The position numbers and the translations under genes were made by a program. Positions 1 to 5,369 of a DNA stretch of 5,369 bases are shown piece after piece. Origin of the DNA: Clostridia bacterium (lineage in GTDB: Bacteria > Bacillota > Clostridia > Oscillospirales > Acutalibacteraceae); the NCBI GenBank assembly GCA_017549905.1, contig JAFYNC010000078.1, forward strand, positions 1 through 5,369. Direction: 5' to 3'. The stretch's first letter is position 1. Every line of letters begins with the position of its first letter. The notes under the pieces were generated by a model. It worked only from the letters and a program-made list of their open reading frames with translations. It searched no databases and was not told the origin of the DNA.

Positions 1-610
1 GATCGCGATAATTGATTACGGAGTGGGCAACCTTTTCTCTCTTGCCTCCTCGTTTAAAAAGATAGGCTATGAAACTATCGTCACCGGCGATGCCGATATA
101 ATCAGAAAAGCCGATAAGCTTATTCTTCCCGGTGTTGGCGCTTTTGGCGATGCTGTTAAAAAACTTAAAAGCACAGGGCTTGATAAGGTTGTTATAGAAG
201 AAGTGCAAAACGGCAAATATTTAATGGGTATCTGCCTTGGTATGCAAATGCTTTTTGAAAAAAGTTATGAATATGGCGAGTATGAAGGATTAGGTCTTAT
301 AAAAGGAAATGTTATTCCTATGGAAAACACTATACCTAAGAACCTCAAAATTCCGCATATAGGTTGGAATGCACTGCATATAAAAGACCAAAATCCGCTT
401 TTTAAATATATAAATGACGGCGACTGTGTTTATTTTGTTCACTCATATTATGCCGACGGATGCGAAGATTCTCTATTAGCTACTGCCGAATACGGCAAAG
501 AGCTTACTGCCGCAGTGGCTAATAAAAATGTTTTCGGTTGTCAATTTCATCCCGAAAAAAGCGGAAACGTTGGCCTTAATATCTTAAAAGCCTTTTGTGA
601 AATGGAGTAA
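1..610 (+). CDS. hisH: Imidazole glycerol phosphate synthase, glutamine amidotransferase subunit (5' end cut by two bases)
   Basis: HisH hydrolyses glutamine and passes ammonia to HisF, which closes the imidazole ring to give imidazole glycerol phosphate and AICAR; the two form a cytosolic heterodimer. The frame is open from base 2 and reads IAIIDYGVGNL, the standard HisH N-terminus just after Met, so base 1 is probably the G of ATG and only two bases are missing. A GTG at 23 in this frame lies inside that conserved start and is not the real one. With Met as residue 1 the protein is 203 aa, normal for HisH. The class I amidotransferase triad is complete: Cys79 in the nucleophile elbow GICLGMQ, and His184 and Glu186 in CQFHPEKSG. 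The oxyanion-loop region PGVGAFGDA is present. hisA follows after 3 nt, and its GGAG ribosome site (604-607) overlaps the end of hisH. No frameshift or missing residue was seen. Confidence 0.97.
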   Translation, partial: IAIIDYGVGNLFSLASSFKKIGYETIVTGDADIIRKADKLILPGVGAFGDAVKKLKSTGLDKVVIEEVQNGKYLMGICLGMQMLFEKSYEYGEYEGLGLIKGNVIPMENTIPKNLKIPHIGWNALHIKDQNPLFKYINDGDCVYFVHSYYADGCEDSLLATAEYGKELTAAVANKNVFGCQFHPEKSGNVGLNILKAFCEME

Positions 611-613
611 AAA

Positions 614-1327
614 ATGAAACTTTTCCCTGCAATAGATTTATATGACGGCAAAGCCGTTCGCCTTTTTAAAGGTGATTATAATAATATGACCGTTTATAGC
701 AACAACCCCACCCAAATTGCGCGCGATTTTGAACAAAAAGGCGCTAAATATATTCATCTTGTAGATTTAGAGGGCGCTAAGGACGGCACTACGCCAAATA
801 TAGAAATTGTAAAGCAAATCGCAAACGAAACCTCGCTATTTTGCGAAATCGGCGGCGGTATTCGCACAATGGAAACTGTAAAGACTTACCTTGAAAACGG
901 TGTAGATAGGGTAATTCTCGGCACTGCCGCAGTTGAAAACCCCGATTTTTTAAAAGAAGCAATAGAAAAATATGGCGAAAAAATTGCTGTTGGTGTTGAT
1001 ATTAAAGACGGTTTTGTTGCAATTAAAGGTTGGCTTGAAAAATCAGAATTCACCTGCTTTGAATTTTGCGAAAAAATGCAAACCTTGGGTGTTAAAACCC
1101 TTATATGCACCGATATTTCAAAAGATGGCGCTATGAAAGGCACTAACCGCGAGCTATACCGTGAGCTCTCACAAAAATTTGCTATTGATATTACAGCCTC
1201 TGGCGGTGTTTCTTCGCTCGAAGATATTAAAGCGCTAAGACAGCTTAATTTATACGGCGCAATAATAGGCAAAGCCTACTACATAGGCGCAATTGACTTA
1301 AAAGTGGCATTGGAGGCGGCAAAATGA
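614..1327 (+). CDS. hisA: ProFAR isomerase, (beta/alpha)8 barrel
   Basis: HisA catalyses the Amadori rearrangement of ProFAR to PRFAR, the step before the HisH-HisF reaction. The product is 237 aa, the usual family length. It starts [17 protein letters not shown] with the catalytic Asp8 on beta-strand 1. The second catalytic aspartate is Asp129 in GVDIKDG on strand 5, exactly where the family has it. The phosphate-binding loops of the half-barrels are CEIGGGIRT (around residues 77-84) and ASGGVSS (195-201), followed by AIIGKAYY near the C-terminus. [11 protein letters not shown] (166-176) fits the strand 6 loop. The start is supported by GGAG at 604-607 with a 6 nt spacer. Its stop overlaps the hisF start in an ATGA junction, implying translational coupling. 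A dual HisA/TrpF role (PriA) is a feature of actinobacteria and nothing here suggests it. Confidence 0.97.
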   Translation: MKLFPAIDLYDGKAVRLFKGDYNNMTVYSNNPTQIARDFEQKGAKYIHLVDLEGAKDGTTPNIEIVKQIANETSLFCEIGGGIRTMETVKTYLENGVDRVILGTAAVENPDFLKEAIEKYGEKIAVGVDIKDGFVAIKGWLEKSEFTCFEFCEKMQTLGVKTLICTDISKDGAMKGTNRELYRELSQKFAIDITASGGVSSLEDIKALRQLNLYGAIIGKAYYIGAIDLKVALEAAK

Positions 1328-2082
1328 TAACCAAAAGAATAATTCCTTGCCTTGATGTTAAAAACGGTAGAGTTGTAAAGGGTGTTAATTTTGAAAACCT
1401 TAACGATGTATCTTCGCCTGTAGAGCTTGGTAAATACTATAGTGACTGCGGAGCTGATGAGCTTGTATTTTATGACATTACTGCCTCTTCAGACGGAAGA
1501 AAACTTTTTACCGATATACTTAAAGAGGTGGCCCAAAACATCTTTATTCCATTAACCGTTGGCGGTGGTATAAATACTATTGAGGATTTTGACCGCGTGC
1601 TTAAATGCGGTGCAGATAAAGTAAGTGTTAACTCGGGCGCTATTAAAAATCCCCTACTTATACGTGAAGCGGCCCAAAAATACGGCAACCAATGTGTTGT
1701 TATTTCCTGTGATATAAAGCGAGTAAACGGCGAATTCAGAGTGTTTGCTAAAGGCGGACGTGAGGATACAGGGTTAGAAGCTATTTCTTGGATTAAGAAA
1801 TGTGTGGATTTAGGTGCCGGTGAGGTAGTTGTAAATTCCATTGATACCGACGGCGTTAAAAAAGGCTTTGATATAGAAATGCTAAAGGCTATATGTGAAG
1901 CCGTAAATGTGCCTGTTATTGCCTCGGGCGGTGCAGGTTCAAAGCAAGACTTTATAAATCTTTTTAAAGAAATTCCCGATATTGATGCGGGTCTTGCCGC
2001 TTCTATCTTCCATTTCGGCGAAGTGAAAATTTCTGACCTTAAAGAAACATTAAAGCAAAACGATATTACTGTGAGGATTTAA
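1324..2082 (+). CDS. hisF: Imidazole glycerol phosphate synthase, cyclase subunit
   Basis: HisF is the synthase barrel that uses HisH-derived ammonia to split PRFAR into imidazole glycerol phosphate and AICAR, the latter feeding purine synthesis. The 252 aa length is typical. Catalytic Asp11 lies in [14 protein letters not shown] and Asp130 in VVISCDIKR. Phosphate-binding loops are LTVGGGIN (78-84) and ASGGAGS (200-206). [12 protein letters not shown] (170-181) is a family signature, and [13 protein letters not shown] near the C-terminus closes the barrel. The residue before Asp130 is Cys where many homologues have Ala; I attach no functional meaning to it. The ATG overlaps the hisA stop by 4 nt, with GGAGG at 1312-1316 and a 7 nt spacer. 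The order hisH-hisA-hisF keeps both synthase subunits in one transcript. Confidence 0.98.
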   Translation: MITKRIIPCLDVKNGRVVKGVNFENLNDVSSPVELGKYYSDCGADELVFYDITASSDGRKLFTDILKEVAQNIFIPLTVGGGINTIEDFDRVLKCGADKVSVNSGAIKNPLLIREAAQKYGNQCVVISCDIKRVNGEFRVFAKGGREDTGLEAISWIKKCVDLGAGEVVVNSIDTDGVKKGFDIEMLKAICEAVNVPVIASGGAGSKQDFINLFKEIPDIDAGLAASIFHFGEVKISDLKETLKQNDITVRI

Positions 2083-2084
2083 AA

Positions 2085-2747
2085 ATGATTAATATTAACG
2101 AATTAAAATTTGACGAAAAAGGACTTATCCCCGCAATTGTTGTGGATAGTCTTTCAAAAAAGGTGTTAACCTTGGCTTATATGAATAAAGAAAGCCTTGA
2201 AATTTCTTTAGAAAAGCAGTTAACCTGTTTTTACAGCCGTTCAAGAAATGAATTATGGCTTAAGGGTGAAACCAGCGGAAATTATCAACATATTGTTTCA
2301 ATCACCGCTGACTGTGATAAAGACGCATTAGTAATATCGGTTGAAAAGGACGGCCCTGCCTGTCACACAGGTACGGATTCTTGCTTTACCGCTCCCCTAT
2401 TTATAAACGAAAGCAAAGCGGAATTTTCAATGGACGGTCTGTACGAGCTTTTGGAAAGCAGAAAAAGAGATTTACCCGAAGGTTCTTATACAACATACCT
2501 TTTCCAAAAAGGTATAGATAAGATACTTAAAAAAATCGGTGAGGAGTCAACCGAGGTTATAATTGCGGGAAAGGCAAACGATAAAAAAGAGACTGTTTAT
2601 GAAATTGCCGACCTTGCATATCATATTATGGTTATGATGGTTGAAATGGGCATTTCGGTTGATGATGTTCGCAAAGAATTAGCTTCGCGCCACATAATAG
2701 ACCATAAAGTAAAGCAAGAAAAGATGACAAGCGATGATAACAACTAA
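2085..2747 (+). CDS. hisIE: Bifunctional phosphoribosyl-AMP cyclohydrolase / phosphoribosyl-ATP pyrophosphohydrolase
   Basis: This fused enzyme performs two consecutive early steps: the HisE part hydrolyses PR-ATP to PR-AMP and the HisI part opens the adenine ring to give ProFAR. The HisI domain covers about residues 1-105. [17 protein letters not shown] (50-66) is its signature, followed by ADCDKDAL, in which Asp76, Asp78 and Asp80 are the expected magnesium ligands. Zinc ligands are Cys77, Cys93 and Cys100 (ACHTGTDSC). The HisE domain, about 116-205, belongs to the all-alpha MazG-like group; GEESTEV (Glu153, Glu154, Glu157) and Glu173/Asp176 (YEIADLAYH) form the metal site. At 220 aa both domains are full length. 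GAGGA at 2073-2077 with a 7 nt spacer sets the start, 2 nt after hisF. The last 14 nt overlap the next gene. The fused form is common but not universal in Firmicutes. Confidence 0.97.
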   Translation: MININELKFDEKGLIPAIVVDSLSKKVLTLAYMNKESLEISLEKQLTCFYSRSRNELWLKGETSGNYQHIVSITADCDKDALVISVEKDGPACHTGTDSCFTAPLFINESKAEFSMDGLYELLESRKRDLPEGSYTTYLFQKGIDKILKKIGEESTEVIIAGKANDKKETVYEIADLAYHIMVMMVEMGISVDDVRKELASRHIIDHKVKQEKMTSDDNN

Positions 2748-3540
2748 TTTTCATACACATACTGTATTTTGCGACGGTAAAAACACACCCGAGGAAATGG
2801 TATTAGCCGCGATAGAAAAAGGCTTTACCGCTTTAGGCTTTTCGGGACACAGCTATTTCGAGCCCGAAAAGGACATTAATATGTCTATAGATGACCAAAA
2901 AGAATATATAAATCAAATAGAAAGTCTTAAAACAAAATACCGCGATAAAATTAAAATATTTTGCGGTATTGAGCAGGATTATTATTCAGAACCGCCCCTG
3001 TTTTCTTATGAATATAAAATAGGCTCTGTGCATAATATCTTAAAAGACGGAAGATTTTTGGATACCGATTGGTCTGCCGAAAGGACTAAAAATACCGTAG
3101 AAAATGTATATGGCGGCGATTTTGACAGTTTTGCCGAGGATTATTTTGAAGTTGTTTCAGATGTTCTCAATAAGACAAAGGCTGACATAATAGGACATAT
3201 AGATTTAATTTCCAAGTTTAATGAGCAAAACGGATACGGCGAGTCAGAACGATATTTAAAGGCTGCCGAAAAAGCTGTTAAAAAGCTTATTCCTTACGGC
3301 AAACCGTTTGAAATTAATACCGGCGCTATGGCAAGGGGTGCTAAAAGCATTCCTTATCCGTCCCCAAGTATTTTAAAAATAATTAAAGAAAACGGCGGTA
3401 AAATTATATTTTCAAGCGACTGTCACGATAAAGACTTTCTTGACTTTGCATTTGATAAAGCTGTGTTGTTAGCAAAGAGTGTAGGCTTTAAAGAACATGG
3501 CATTTTAACAGATGACGGTATAAAATATATTTCTTTATAA
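2734..3540 (+). CDS. hisJ: PHP-family histidinol-phosphatase (HisJ/HisK type)
   Basis: The likely role is dephosphorylation of L-histidinol phosphate to histidinol, the step before HisD. The protein has 268 aa and is a PHP (polymerase and histidinol phosphatase) metal-dependent barrel. Expected trinuclear metal ligands are all visible: His7 and His9 (FHTHT), Asp14, His39 (FSGHS), Glu80 (GIEQD), His100 (GSVH), His155 (IGHIDL), and Asp229 and His231 (SSDCHD). It starts inside the 3' end of hisIE (14 nt overlap), has only a weak purine stretch upstream (AAGAAAAG, 2716-2723) and begins with [10 protein letters not shown], which puts the first metal motif where the family has it. Reinitiation after hisIE is therefore likely. 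Position in the his operon is the main argument for the substrate, since PHP proteins as a group also include other phosphoesterases. It appears to be the last his gene here, and no terminator hairpin follows its stop. Confidence 0.9.
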   Translation: MITTNFHTHTVFCDGKNTPEEMVLAAIEKGFTALGFSGHSYFEPEKDINMSIDDQKEYINQIESLKTKYRDKIKIFCGIEQDYYSEPPLFSYEYKIGSVHNILKDGRFLDTDWSAERTKNTVENVYGGDFDSFAEDYFEVVSDVLNKTKADIIGHIDLISKFNEQNGYGESERYLKAAEKAVKKLIPYGKPFEINTGAMARGAKSIPYPSPSILKIIKENGGKIIFSSDCHDKDFLDFAFDKAVLLAKSVGFKEHGILTDDGIKYISL

Positions 3541-3547
3541 AAAAGTG

Positions 3548-3576
3548 TTGACAAGCGATTTTTTAGGTGTTATAAT
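3548..3576 (+). promoter_or_regulatory. Sigma-A promoter of the T-box leader
   Basis: TTGACA at 3548-3553 and TATAAT at 3571-3576 are separated by exactly 17 bp. TG at 3568-3569 adds an extended -10 element (TGTTATAAT). Every consensus position matches, so this should be a strong vegetative promoter, with a start point expected near 3582-3584. It begins only 7 bp after the histidinol phosphatase stop codon. Strong constitutive initiation fits a gene controlled afterwards by transcription attenuation, as is usual for T-box leaders. Confidence 0.92.
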
Positions 3577-3674
3577 GTGTAAAAATTTAAAAGCTTTGAC
3601 GAAGACGGTTTTGAAATCGTGTTTTTAGAGAGTCGGCGTTTGGTGCAAGCCGATAGCATTTTTTCAAGATAACC

Positions 3675-3679
3675 TATCA
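3675..3679 (+). promoter_or_regulatory. Candidate specifier loop, codon AUC (Ile) at 3676-3678
   Basis: The stretch TATCA lies on the 3' side of Stem I between two plausible helices: GGTT/AACC above (3607-3610 with 3671-3674) and GAAG/CTTC below (3601-3604 with 3680-3683). The specifier codon of T-boxes is normally followed by a purine, and AUC followed by A fits. The T-box bulge is TGGT, so the cognate tRNA should carry discriminator base A73, as tRNA-Ile does. UCA (Ser) and CAC (His), which overlap this place, would need G73 and C73 and so do not fit the bulge. UAU (Tyr) fits A73 but is followed by C. The call is AUC, with the loop register by eye only. Confidence 0.55.
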
Positions 3680-3783
3680 CTTCCGAGCCGGTCGGCTGAA
3701 ACTTTTTAATTAGTAGGCTTACCCGTGATTGCTGCGTAAAGGCATAAGGGTTGTTAGACCCCGAGGGGCAGTTTTAACTGCAA

Positions 3784-3824
3784 TTTGAGTGGTACCGCGG
3801 ATGTAATTTCACATTCGTCTCAAA
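3784..3824 (+). promoter_or_regulatory. T-box antiterminator with the TGGT tRNA-acceptor bulge
   Basis: The core GAGTGGTACCGCGG (3787-3800) is the conserved T-box sequence. TTTGAG (3784-3789) pairs perfectly with CTCAAA (3819-3824), GCG (3797-3799) pairs with CGT (3816-3818), and the seven-base bulge TGGTACC (3790-3796) lies between the two helices. This is the standard antiterminator fold. The TGGT part pairs with the ACCA end of an uncharged tRNA. Its 3' strand lies entirely within the 5' arm of the terminator, so the two structures exclude each other. Confidence 0.95.
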
Positions 3825-3854
3825 GTAATTTGAGGCGAATGTTTTTTTATTTTT
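3811..3854 (+). terminator. Rho-independent terminator of the T-box
   Basis: The arms are ACATTCGTCTCAAA (3811-3824) and TTTGAGGCGAATGT (3829-3842). They form a 14 bp stem with a single T-G wobble and a GTAA loop. A T-rich tract, seven T then A then five T, runs from 3842 to 3854. This is the default OFF state when the cognate tRNA is charged. With no terminator behind the upstream phosphatase gene, this hairpin may also end his operon transcripts. Confidence 0.95.
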
Positions 3855-3864
3855 AACTATTTAC

Positions 3865-3870
3865 GGAGGA
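3865..3870 (+). promoter_or_regulatory. Ribosome binding site of the fusion gene
   Basis: GGAGGA ends 7 nt before the ATG at 3878, an optimal Shine-Dalgarno site. It lies 10 nt after the terminator U-tract, outside both alternative T-box structures. Control should therefore act on transcription and not on ribosome access. It also fixes the start of the long fused frame at the helix-turn-helix domain, and not further in. Confidence 0.93.
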
Positions 3871-3877
3871 AAAATCA

Positions 3878-5369
3878 ATGGACACAAACAATTCATTACT
3901 TTCACTTTCGGAAGTGGCTTCACGAATTAAGGAGCTTCGCGATATTATGGGTTGGTCTATCGCTGAAATGGCAGAAAAGACCGATGTTAGTGAAGAAACC
4001 TACATATCATACGAAAGCGGTAAGGTTGATATTCCTTTTAGCTTTATGCATAAATGTGCACTTGAATTTAATGTTGAGTTAACCGAACTTTTAGAGGGAC
4101 ACTCAGCAAAGCTTTCAAGCTACACTGTAACACGTAAGGGCAAAGGTCAGGAAACCGCTAAAGAGGACGGTATAGATATCTCTAACTTAGCGCCTAAATT
4201 CAAGGATAAATTAGCAGAGCCCTATTGGGTTAAATATGAATACTCGGCTTCTCAGCAAAATAAGCCAATTAAGCTTACTACCCACTCGGGTCAGGAATTT
4301 GACTTAGTATTAAGCGGAAGACTAAAGGTTCAAATCGGCAATCACACCGAAATTCTTGATGAGGGTGACAGTATTTATTACAACTCCTCCACCCCACACG
4401 GTATGATAGCGGTTGACGGTAAGGACTGTGTTTTCTGCGCAGTTGTAATGTCAGGCGAAGAAACCGAAGAGCCTGTTGTTCGCAAAAGTGTAATGTCGGC
4501 TAAAAAGTCTGAAAGTTTAATCTGTGAAAAGTTTGTTGAAACGGTTGAAGATGAAAACGGCGCTTTGCAGAATATCAAATTCAAAAACACCGATAGCTTT
4601 AATTTTGGCTTTGATATTGTTGACGAAATTGCAGATAAATATCCTGATAAACTTGCTATGCTTCATTTAGATGTTAACCGAAATGAAAGACGTTTCACCT
4701 TTAAGGATATGAAACGCACATCTAATCAAGTAGCAAATTACTTTACCTCTCTTGGCATTAAAAAGGGCGATAAGGTAATGCTCGTACTCAAACGCCATTA
4801 TCAGTTCTGGTTCTGTATGGTAGCGCTTCACAAACTCGGCGCTGTGGCTATCCCTGCTACAAATCAGCTTAAAGAGCACGACTTTGAATACCGTTATAAT
4901 TCCGCAGGCGTATCTGCTATTGTCTGCACTGCTGATGGTGATACTGCTGAAATTGCTAAAGCTGCCGCAGAAAAATGCCCTCAGGTTAAAAATCTCATAA
5001 TGGTTGGCGGTTGCCGTGACGGTTGGCATGATTTTGATAAAGAATATCCCTTGTTCACAAGAAAATTTGTAAGAACAGAAGATACTCCCTCAGGTGATGA
5101 AACAGCACTTATGTTCTTCACCTCGGGTACTACAGGCAATCCCAAAATGGCAGCTCATAAGCACACCTATGCCTTAGGCCATTTTGTAACTGCTAAATAT
5201 TGGCACTGCTGTGAGCGCGACGGTTTGCATCTTACAATTTCTGATACCGGTTGGGGCAAATCCCTTTGGGGCAAACTTTACGGTCAGTGGCTGTGCGAAG
5301 GCGCGGTTTTCGTTTATGACTTCGACCGCTTTGATGAAAATGATATTTTGCCAATGTTTGCAAAATACA
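3878..5369 (+). CDS. HTH-cupin-acyl-CoA synthetase fusion (AMP-forming, medium-chain type), 3' end outside window
   Basis: One frame with no stop gives 497 codons and continues past the window. Residues ~13-72 are an XRE/HTH_3 DNA-binding domain (SIAEMAEKTDVSEETYISYE covers helices 2 and 3). Residues ~115-190 are a cupin: HSGQEFDLVLSGRLKV (His136, Glu140) and GDSIYYNSSTPHG (His174), as in PuuR-like regulators. From ~235 an adenylate-forming enzyme begins, with the nucleotide-binding motif TSGTTGNPK (415-423). The segment from HLTISDTGWGKSLWGKLYGQW to AVFVYDFDRF (451-485) closely resembles medium-chain acyl-CoA synthetases (MACS/ACSM). This family makes acyl-AMP from a carboxylic acid and ATP, then acyl-CoA. 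Family length (~550 aa) implies about 290 more residues, so ~760-790 aa in total; the catalytic C-terminal domain is not visible. The internal ATG at 4493 lacks a ribosome site, so a real fusion is favoured. The T-box leader links expression to an amino acid, probably isoleucine. The substrate is unknown; branched-chain or aryl acids are candidates. Confidence 0.9.
   Translation, partial: MDTNNSLLSLSEVASRIKELRDIMGWSIAEMAEKTDVSEETYISYESGKVDIPFSFMHKCALEFNVELTELLEGHSAKLSSYTVTRKGKGQETAKEDGIDISNLAPKFKDKLAEPYWVKYEYSASQQNKPIKLTTHSGQEFDLVLSGRLKVQIGNHTEILDEGDSIYYNSSTPHGMIAVDGKDCVFCAVVMSGEETEEPVVRKSVMSAKKSESLICEKFVETVEDENGALQNIKFKNTDSFNFGFDIVDEIADKYPDKLAMLHLDVNRNERRFTFKDMKRTSNQVANYFTSLGIKKGDKVMLVLKRHYQFWFCMVALHKLGAVAIPATNQLKEHDFEYRYNSAGVSAIVCTADGDTAEIAKAAAEKCPQVKNLIMVGGCRDGWHDFDKEYPLFTRKFVRTEDTPSGDETALMFFTSGTTGNPKMAAHKHTYALGHFVTAKYWHCCERDGLHLTISDTGWGKSLWGKLYGQWLCEGAVFVYDFDRFDENDILPMFAKY

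Larger units (their letters stand above)
3583..3854 (+). ncRNA. T-box riboswitch leader (tRNA-sensing transcription attenuator)
   Basis: A T-box leader binds one tRNA through its anticodon and senses whether the 3' end is charged; uncharged tRNA stabilises an antiterminator and lets transcription continue. Visible parts in order are as follows. The Stem I 5' strand begins near 3598, with a GA-rich stretch (GAAGAC, 3601-3606). The AG bulge AGAGAG is at 3627-3632. A perfect distal helix TCGGC/GCCGA (3633-3637 with 3649-3653) carries the conserved GGUGCAA apical loop motif (3642-3648). The specifier region is around 3675-3679. AGTAGG at 3711-3716 is typical of the linker before Stem III. ACCC/GGGT pairing (3721-3724 with 3748-3751) and a GCAGTTTTAACTGC hairpin (3768-3781) follow. 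The T-box core, antiterminator and terminator complete it. The start is estimated from the promoter. Helix registers in the lower part of Stem I were worked out by eye and are less certain. Confidence 0.95.

Noticed and set aside
23..25. GTG as the hisH start
   Set aside because: The frame is open upstream and encodes the conserved IAIIDYG N-terminus, so the true start is an ATG whose G is base 1.
886..1272. 128-codon open frame on the - strand
   Set aside because: It lies wholly within hisA, whose catalytic residues are intact. The translation is rich in Ser, Ile and Pro, as expected of an antisense reading, and shows no recognisable domain or ribosome site.
1470..1841. 123-codon open frame on the - strand
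   Set aside because: It is an antisense shadow of hisF, with low-complexity Ser/Thr/Pro content and no known motif.
3678..3680. CAC as a histidine specifier linking the T-box to the his operon
   Set aside because: tRNA-His has discriminator C73 and would need a TGGG bulge, whereas the bulge here is TGGT. The leader is also downstream of the his genes and precedes a different gene.
4493..4495. Internal ATG as a separate start for the acyl-CoA synthetase (two genes instead of a fusion)
   Set aside because: No Shine-Dalgarno sequence lies upstream (CGCAAAAGTGTA) and there is no stop codon between the cupin and this point, so a fusion is the simpler reading.
4378..5029. Two - strand open frames (4378-4590 and 4667-5029)
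   Set aside because: Both lie opposite the HTH-cupin-synthetase frame, which carries continuous domain matches. Neither has a recognisable domain or start signal.
1..5369. Mobile elements, CRISPR arrays, tRNA or rRNA genes
   Set aside because: No transposase or integrase frames, spaced direct repeats, terminal inverted repeats or structural RNA genes other than the T-box leader were seen.

Overview
The window reads as the chromosome of an anaerobic Firmicute, most likely a member of the Clostridia. The evidence is a moderately AT-rich sequence, strong purine-rich Shine-Dalgarno sites, genes packed head to tail, a T-box riboswitch (a device largely of Gram-positive bacteria), and a PHP-type histidinol phosphatase in a Bacillus/Clostridium-style his operon. 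I cannot name the genus.

Region 1 (1-3540, all + strand) is the 3' part of a histidine biosynthesis operon: hisH, hisA, hisF, fused hisIE and a PHP-family histidinol phosphatase. Spacings are 3 nt, -4 nt, 2 nt and -14 nt, which is a tightly coupled operon. HisIE performs steps 2 and 3 of the pathway (pyrophosphohydrolase and cyclohydrolase). HisA isomerises the product, HisH and HisF together close the imidazole ring, and the phosphatase makes histidinol late in the pathway. The remaining genes (hisG, hisD, hisC, hisB) are not in the window and would be expected upstream. All catalytic residues I looked for are present. The first base is almost certainly the G of the hisH start codon.

Region 2 (3541-3877) is non-coding but full. 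It holds a near-perfect sigma-A promoter (TTGACA, 17 bp, TATAAT, with an extended -10 TG), then a T-box leader. Visible leader parts are the AGAGAG bulge, a GGUGCAA apical loop, a candidate AUC (isoleucine) specifier, the T-box core TGGTACCGCGG with its antiterminator partner, and a competing terminator hairpin with a U-tract. A strong ribosome binding site follows.

Region 3 (3878-5369, runs off the end) is one uninterrupted reading frame. It joins an XRE-type helix-turn-helix domain, a cupin domain and the first half of an AMP-forming acyl-CoA synthetase of the medium-chain (MACS/ACSM-like) type.

The most interesting point is the combination in regions 2 and 3: a regulator-enzyme fusion that activates a carboxylic acid, placed under a tRNA-sensing riboswitch. 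If the specifier is AUC, a coherent hypothesis is scavenging of a branched-chain acid such as 2-methylbutyrate to make isoleucine. This is inference and depends on the specifier call and on genes beyond the window.
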